Of a stretch of DNA of 56,905 bases, positions 52,879 to 56,905 are shown in pieces. Each line of letters begins with the position of its first letter. Position 1 is the stretch's first letter. The position numbers were made by a program, and so were the translations under genes. This DNA comes from Bacteroidaceae bacterium (GTDB lineage: Bacteria; Bacteroidota; Bacteroidia; Bacteroidales; Bacteroidaceae), in contig JAFQBB010000029.1 in assembly GCA_017416805.1 (NCBI GenBank), forward strand, positions 1 to 56,905. The letters run 5' to 3'. The notes beneath the pieces are model-generated. The model saw nothing but the letters and a program-made list of their open reading frames with translations, had not been told where the DNA came from and did not search any database.

Positions 52879-53456
52879 GTTCAAAGTTTAAAGTTCAAGG
52901 TTCAAGGAACCAAGCCTGTCACTTACAGGTCTCCGACACTCGGTGAAAAACTGTGCAAAGATAAGAAAAATCCTCATACTTTTTTGGATGTGACGGATTT
53001 TATTACGTCCTTTGCCGTAATTTTCTTTTTGTGGGGATTGAAGGAGGTTTCTTTGAAAGAATTAAAGGAACTGATGGGTAGAATTTGTGTAACTGTTCAG
53101 CGAAAGAACTTTATGATAAAAAACGCAGAGACGCAGAGTCGCAGAGGATCTTGAGTTCTGAGTTTTGAGTGCTGAGTTATGAGTGCTGAGTTTTGAGTTA
53201 TGAGTGCTGAGCCCGCATGGCCCAACTTTCAATCCGCGTTATCTGCGTCATCTGCGGATGAAAAATTTTCCGCGCCGCATGGCTCACTCGTAGCTCATCA
53301 CTCGTAGCTCGTAGCTCGTAACTCGTCACTAGTCACTCAAAAGAAAACTCTGCGCCTCCGCGCCTCTGCGTTTGAAATGAAAGAATCGCTGAATTAAATA
53401 AGTAAGAATTAAAAAAAATTGAAAGGCTTTAAAACTTTAAACAAAAATATGACAGT
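52879..53456. repeat. 580-bp gap filled with repeat mosaic
   Basis: Near the tamB start are TTCAAAGTTTAAAGTTCAAG and GGTTCAAGG words. Then come a CGCAGAGACGCAGAGTCGC copy (about 53,124), GAGTTTTGAGTGCTGAG/GAGTTATGAG words (53,157-53,205), CCCGCATGGCCCAACTTTC, CCGCGTTATCTGCGTCATC, AAAATTTTCCGCGCCGCATGG (about 53,262), CTCGTAGCTCATCACTCG words and CTCTGCGCCTCCGCGCCTC. No gene is seen. The order of modules copies that at 39,953-40,258 and 55,150-55,440. Confidence 0.8.
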
Positions 53457-54845
53457 ATGAAAAAGAACATTGCTCTGACAATCCTTTTGGCCGCTTCGCT
53501 CGGCACATCTGCCCAGCAGGGGGGCATAACTTCTGAGATGCTTGACCGGATAACTTCTGTTTATGAGGGTACGCCTACCGACCGTGCGCTGATGAATGCC
53601 ATTGCGGCCAATGATGTCCGCACCCTTGCCCTCAGCCAGGAGAATCTCCGTGGCGGGCTCGACACTCATTTCAGTCACCGCGTGGAGTCGCGTGGTATCA
53701 CCGACCAGCAGTCTTCCGGCCGTTGTTGGCTCTTCACGGGATTCAATGTGCTGCGTGCCAAGGCTATGGCCCGTCATGGGTGGCCTTCGTGCGAGTTTTC
53801 CCAAGGGTACTCTTTCTTTTGGGACCAGTTGGAGAAGTCCAACCTCTTCCTGCAAGGCATCATCGACACTCGCGAACGTCCGCTCACCGACCAGATGGTG
53901 GAGTGGCTCATGAAGCATCCCCTGAGCGATGGCGGTACCTATACCGGAGTGGCCGACCTCGTAGCCAAGTATGGTATTGTGCCTGCCGAAGTGATGCCCG
54001 AGACTTTCAATACCAACAACACCGCGCGTGTCACTTCCATCATCAAGCAGAAACTTCGCGAATTTGCTCTCCAGTTGCGCGATGCCAAGGGCGGCAAGAA
54101 GGAGCTTGAGAACCTGAAGACCGAGATGCTCGGCACCATCTACCGCATGCTTGTCCTCTCTATGGGCGAACCGGTGAAGGAGTTCGCTTGGGCTCCCAAG
54201 GATGCCAGCGGAAAGCCTCTCTCCGAGGTGAAGACATACACCCCACAAAGTTTTTACAAAGAGTGGATCGGTGAAGACCTCAATGCCGACTACGTCATGC
54301 TGATGAACGACCCCAGCCGCGACTACTGGAAGGTGTATGAAATTGACTTTGACCGCCATGTCTATGATGGGCATAACTGGCTCTATGTCAACCTTCCCAT
54401 CGAAGAAATCAAGCAGATGGCCTTGGCCAGCATCAAGGACAGCACCATGATGTATTTCTCGTGCGATGTGGCCAAACAACTCGACTCCAAACGTGGCCTC
54501 CTTGATATGAAAAATTATGACTATGAGTCGCTTTTCGGCATCACCCTCGGCATGGACAAGAAGCAGCGCATACAGACCTTCGACAGTGGCTCTTCGCATG
54601 CCATGACCCTGATGGCTGTCGATGTGGCCGAGGACGGCACGTTCAAGAAGTGGATGGTCGAAAACAGCTGGGGCGCCTCCAGCGGCTATCGTGGCCACCT
54701 TATCATGACCGATGAGTGGTTTGACGAGTACATGTTCCGCCTTGTGGTGAACAAGAAGTACGTCCCCGCCAACGTGCTTGATGTTCTCAAACAGAAGCCT
54801 GTCCGCCTGCCTGCCTGGGACCCCATGTTTGCCGAAGAGGAGTGA
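53457..54845 (+). CDS. C1-family aminopeptidase (bleomycin hydrolase type)
   Basis: 462 residues. MKKNIALTILLAASLGTSAQ is a signal peptide, so the enzyme is periplasmic or secreted, unlike the cytoplasmic PepC of lactic bacteria. The papain-fold triad is present: Cys in QQSSGRCWLFTGFNVLR (about residue 89), His in SGSSHAMTLMAV (about 381) and Asn in VENSWGASSG (about 402). WFDEYMFRLVVNKKYVP is the family C-terminal block. It removes N-terminal residues from peptides. It is followed by its own terminator. Confidence 0.93.
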   Translation: MKKNIALTILLAASLGTSAQQGGITSEMLDRITSVYEGTPTDRALMNAIAANDVRTLALSQENLRGGLDTHFSHRVESRGITDQQSSGRCWLFTGFNVLRAKAMARHGWPSCEFSQGYSFFWDQLEKSNLFLQGIIDTRERPLTDQMVEWLMKHPLSDGGTYTGVADLVAKYGIVPAEVMPETFNTNNTARVTSIIKQKLREFALQLRDAKGGKKELENLKTEMLGTIYRMLVLSMGEPVKEFAWAPKDASGKPLSEVKTYTPQSFYKEWIGEDLNADYVMLMNDPSRDYWKVYEIDFDRHVYDGHNWLYVNLPIEEIKQMALASIKDSTMMYFSCDVAKQLDSKRGLLDMKNYDYESLFGITLGMDKKQRIQTFDSGSSHAMTLMAVDVAEDGTFKKWMVENSWGASSGYRGHLIMTDEWFDEYMFRLVVNKKYVPANVLDVLKQKPVRLPAWDPMFAEEE

Positions 54846-54893
54846 TTGTCAGTTACTAGTTACTAGCTACGAGTGAATACACAAAGGGCACCC

Positions 54894-54914
54894 CGGACAT
54901 GGGATGCCCTTTTT
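54894..54914 (+). terminator. Terminator of the aminopeptidase gene
   Basis: AAGGGCA (54,894-54,900) pairs with TGCCCTT (54,905-54,911 region) through a short CCCCGGACATGGGA loop region and is followed by TTTTT. The stem can be extended by the CCC/GGG inside the loop. Confidence 0.65.
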
Positions 54915-55044
54915 CGTGTGTAGAGAGGGTAGGGGATTTCGCGCCGCATGGCCCACTAGTCACTAGTAACTCGTCACTCGTAACTCGTAACTCGTAACTC
55001 GTCACTCGTAGCTCGTAGCTCATCACTCGTAGCTAGTCACTATC
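54915..55044. repeat. Repeat mosaic before the smalltalk gene
   Basis: GTGTAGAGAGGGTAGGGGAT, GCGCCGCATGGCCCACTAG, then a run of ACTCGTAACTCGTAACTCG, CACTCGTAGCTCGTAGCTC and ATCACTCGTAGCTAGTCAC words. It is a near copy of 40,492-40,588, again directly after a terminator. Confidence 0.75.
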
Positions 55045-55140
55045 TCACACACAACTGATCACTCCCAGGCTCGTGCCGATGGCCGTCAGTACGGTGATCA
55101 GCGTCTGAATCACGATTTTCCAGATATCACGTTTTTCCAT
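55045..55140 (-). CDS. Smalltalk micro-protein (31 residues)
   Basis: A 31-residue protein, MEKRDIWKIVIQTLITVLTA then IGTSLGVISCV. A charged start with Trp, then one hydrophobic helix and a terminal Ser-Cys, match the 'smalltalk protein' family known from Bacteroidales, usually found next to an HU-like protein gene, as here. It is likely inserted in the inner membrane. Function is not known. It is preceded, on its strand, by about 310 bp of repeat mosaic and then the HU-like gene. Confidence 0.8.
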   Translation of the reverse strand: MEKRDIWKIVIQTLITVLTAIGTSLGVISCV

Positions 55141-55149
55141 AATTTCATT

Positions 55150-55448
55150 TACAATTTACAAGGTACAATTTTTTAGAACGCAGAGGCGCAGAGACACAGA
55201 GGAGTTTTGAGCAACTACATTTACAAATTACAATTTACAAGGTACAATTTATGGTTTTGAGTGCTGAGCGCCGCATGGCCCAACTTTCAATCCGCGTCAT
55301 CCGCGTCATCTGCGTCTGAAAAATTTTCCGCGCCGCATGGCCCACTCGTAGCTCGTAGCTCGTCACTAGTCACTCAAGAACTCTGCGTCATCTGCGGATG
55401 AAAAATTTTCCGCGCCGCATGGCCACTCAGCACTCAGCACTCCCCCAC
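55150..55448. repeat. Repeat mosaic between the smalltalk and HU-like genes
   Basis: Contains ATTTACAATTTACAAGGTAC in two copies (about 55,146 and 55,228), GAACGCAGAGGCGCAGAGAC, GCGCCGCATGGCCCAACTTTC, CCGCGTCATCCGCGTCATC, two copies of AAAATTTTCCGCGCCGCATGG (55,321 and 55,402) and CACTCAGCACTCAGCACTC. No gene is seen. Confidence 0.8.
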
Positions 55449-55958
55449 TTACAACGGATTATTATCCTCCCCCGTGTTGGAGCCTCCGCCACCGGTGTTG
55501 GGGTCTTCGGGGTCCTCCACGGCCGCATCGTCGTCGCTGGTCACCTGCTTGATCACCTTTCCGTCGCGGTCGTAGCAAGTGATGTTGATGGAGGTCTCCG
55601 CCAGCTCGTTCTTGATGTCGGTGGAAGGAGTGAAGATTACCCGTCGGCTGGTGATGAGCGAGCTGCTCACGTCCGCCACATCCGCCACACTCGTCGCACG
55701 CACACCGAAGCGCATCGTCCCGAGTCCCGGCACCGCTACGGAGTGGCCCTCCGTGGCCCAAGCCTTGATCACCTCGCCGATGGCCGCCCAGGCCGCGTTG
55801 ATGGTGCCCTGACTGATGCCGCTACGCATGGCCGCCTCGGCCAGCACCTTGCGCTCCGTCAGCTTGTTGTACAGTTCGGTTGTCATCACAAAGCGGTACT
55901 GCCCCGCATACTTGCCCACATACTGGAGCTGCTCTTTTGCTTTCAGTTTGATTGCCAT
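55449..55958 (-). CDS. HU-family DNA-binding protein, Bacteroidales HU-HIG type
   Basis: 169 residues. The N-terminal ~125 follow the extended HU fold of Bacteroidales: AIKLKAKEQLQYVGKYAGQY, a helical part (KVLAEAAMRSGISQGTINAAWAAIGEV) and VPGLGTMRFGVRATSV, then ITSRRVIFTPSTDIKNELAE. The C-terminal ~35 residues are an acidic and Gly-rich tail (DDDAAVEDPEDPNTGGGGS). It binds DNA or acts as a nucleoid-type accessory; such genes are commonly found next to smalltalk and near VirE/primase-type genes. Its promoter was not identified because the upstream region is repetitive. Confidence 0.88.
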   Translation of the reverse strand: MAIKLKAKEQLQYVGKYAGQYRFVMTTELYNKLTERKVLAEAAMRSGISQGTINAAWAAIGEVIKAWATEGHSVAVPGLGTMRFGVRATSVADVADVSSSLITSRRVIFTPSTDIKNELAETSINITCYDRDGKVIKQVTSDDDAAVEDPEDPNTGGGGSNTGEDNNPL

Positions 55959-56905
55959 AGTTGATTTATGATTTTTGATTTTTGATTTATGACTGCGAAG
56001 CTGATGGGAGTCACGCTCGAACTAATTTTGATTTTCCCCTTTGCCTTTGCTCCCTTTGCTTGTTGTGCCGGCTTCAACAATTGCCGGGTCAGGAGTGTCA
56101 AGTTCTGCAGCACTATCTACTCCTTCCCCCTGGGGAAGGCTGGGATGGGGTCTCCCATTGTTCGCATTGCAAATATACCATTCTGTGCCCTGGGATGTCA
56201 AGAGGGTGGGGCGGAGTGGCGGAGATTTAACATCAGCTACGAGTTGCGAGCTATCAGCTACGAGTTGATTTTCATCTGAATGTACTTGTAGCCTGTAGCT
56301 CATCACTCGTAGCTCTTTAACACTTGGTTTTTGGGGATTTGTAAGGAAAAATCATGGAGTGCAGAGTTTTTTTCAAAAGTTCAAGGTTCAAGGTTCAAAG
56401 TTCAAACCATCTCCCTTTTGAACTTTAAACTTTGAACTTTAAACCTTCTCAAAAGGAGGAGCGCCGCATGGCCACTTTTCAATCCGCGTCATCCGCGTCA
56501 TCTGCGGATGAAAAATTTTCCGCGCCGCATGGCCCACTCGTAGCTTGTAGCTCGTAGCTCGTAACTCGTAGCTAGTCACTCATCACTTTTTCCTCTCCCG
56601 TGTGCGAGAAAAATTTCTCGGGTGAGGGAGAAATTTCGGAGAGGAAAAAGGGTGGGGATTCGAGAGAAGATGGGGGAAAAGGGGCAGTCAGTTAAGTCAG
56701 ATAGTCAGTTATTTTTTTGCTCCATCGAGATGAGAAATATTATGTAATAATATTTTATTATATATATTTATATATATAATAATTTCTATTTCCACTATTT
56801 TTTTTGATTTACCCCTCCCAAAAATAACTGACTTATCTGACTTAACTGACTGCATTTTGCGGGGGGGGAGCATAAGTTCATTTTCCATTTGCAAGACGGG
56901 ATAGG
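55959..56905. other. 950-bp terminal region, repeats only
   Basis: No convincing gene is seen. From left to right: TTTTTGATTTATGA words; a TTCCCCCTGGGGAA hairpin (about 56,124); a GCTACGAGTTGCGAGCTATC group (56,235); a TTCAAGGTTCAAGG group facing TTTGAACTTTAAACTTTG (56,377-56,445); GAGCGCCGCATGGCC; CCGCGTCATCCGCGTCATC; AAAATTTTCCGCGCCGCATGG and CTCGTAGCTTGTAGCTCG words. Then come the hairpin TTTTTCCTCTCC/GGAGAGGAAAAA (about 56,588-56,650) and the CAGTCAGTTAAGTCAG inverted repeat (separate entry). Confidence 0.7.
56684..56854. repeat. 33-bp inverted repeat around an AT-rich core
   Basis: GCAGTCAGTTAAGTCAGATA with following GTCAGTTATTTTT (56,684-56,716) faces AAAATAACTGAC-TTATCTGACTTAACTGACTGC (56,821-56,853; shown broken) with a single base inserted. 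The ~100 bp between the arms are nearly pure A/T, with TATATATTTATATATATAAT-like runs. It could be a melting or protein-binding site or a large terminator. Confidence 0.7.

Noticed and set aside
56709-56894. 61-residue minus-strand frame at the right edge
   Set aside because: It runs through an A/T-rich inverted repeat, has biased composition (poly Ile/Tyr/Asn) and no recognisable motif or clear ribosome site.

Overview
The window looks like a chromosomal segment of a gut-type Bacteroidales bacterium (phylum Bacteroidota). Signs of this are -7 promoter boxes of the TAnnTTTG type in front of many genes, a BspA-like leucine-rich repeat protein, DUF3078 and TamB envelope proteins, a 'smalltalk' micro-protein beside an HU-like protein, and a pyrG-yidC-S9 peptidase cluster. 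I cannot name the species.

The window has two unlike halves. Positions 1 to about 17,185 look horizontally acquired. First comes an AT-rich AraC regulator divergent from an RND efflux operon (adaptor, pump, outer-membrane channel; 186-6718). Next is a small cassette (about 6735-8838) flanked by two copies of one hairpin. It holds a remnant winged-helix gene and a two-gene operon: a DUF3307 membrane protein and a SatD-like protein with a cyclase-like fold and an HTH tail. Three palindromes spaced exactly 29 bp apart lie between the promoter and the start of that operon. Then comes the backbone of an integrative mobilizable element: MobV relaxase, an oriT resembling that of pMV158, a DUF6371 zinc-finger/Toprim-type protein, a RepA-like ATPase, an excisionase-type HTH protein, a membrane protein, a tyrosine integrase and a second HTH protein. 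The element seems to end against a shortened bspA-like gene at 17,186.

From about 17.6 kb onward the genes are GC-richer and look like host core genome. In order they are a GH35 beta-galactosidase; a second RND efflux set (channel, adaptor, pump); a leftward operon for aromatic 2-oxoacid metabolism (iorA, iorB, aminotransferase, phenylacetate-CoA ligase, ACT protein) with a nitrilase-family gene ahead of it; a GH3 glycosidase; a nucleotidyltransferase; galE; an S9 peptidase; yidC; pyrG; a DUF3078 protein; tRNA-Arg(TCT); tamB; a C1 aminopeptidase; and the smalltalk/HU pair.

The most striking host feature is the intergenic DNA. Nearly every gap is built from a limited set of short repeat modules, often arranged as long inverted repeats, and these are absent from the mobile half. 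Two such modules appear to have entered coding sequence in frame (iorA and the second RND pump). A 10-unit, 23-24 bp tandem array starts on the stop codon of the second RND adaptor gene. Two structured RNA candidates were found: a leader upstream of the bspA-like gene and an RNA at 40,270-40,495 ending in a strong terminator. The CTP synthase carries Gly where the glutaminase nucleophile Cys is expected.

All functional calls are from reading sequence and motifs; no database search was run.
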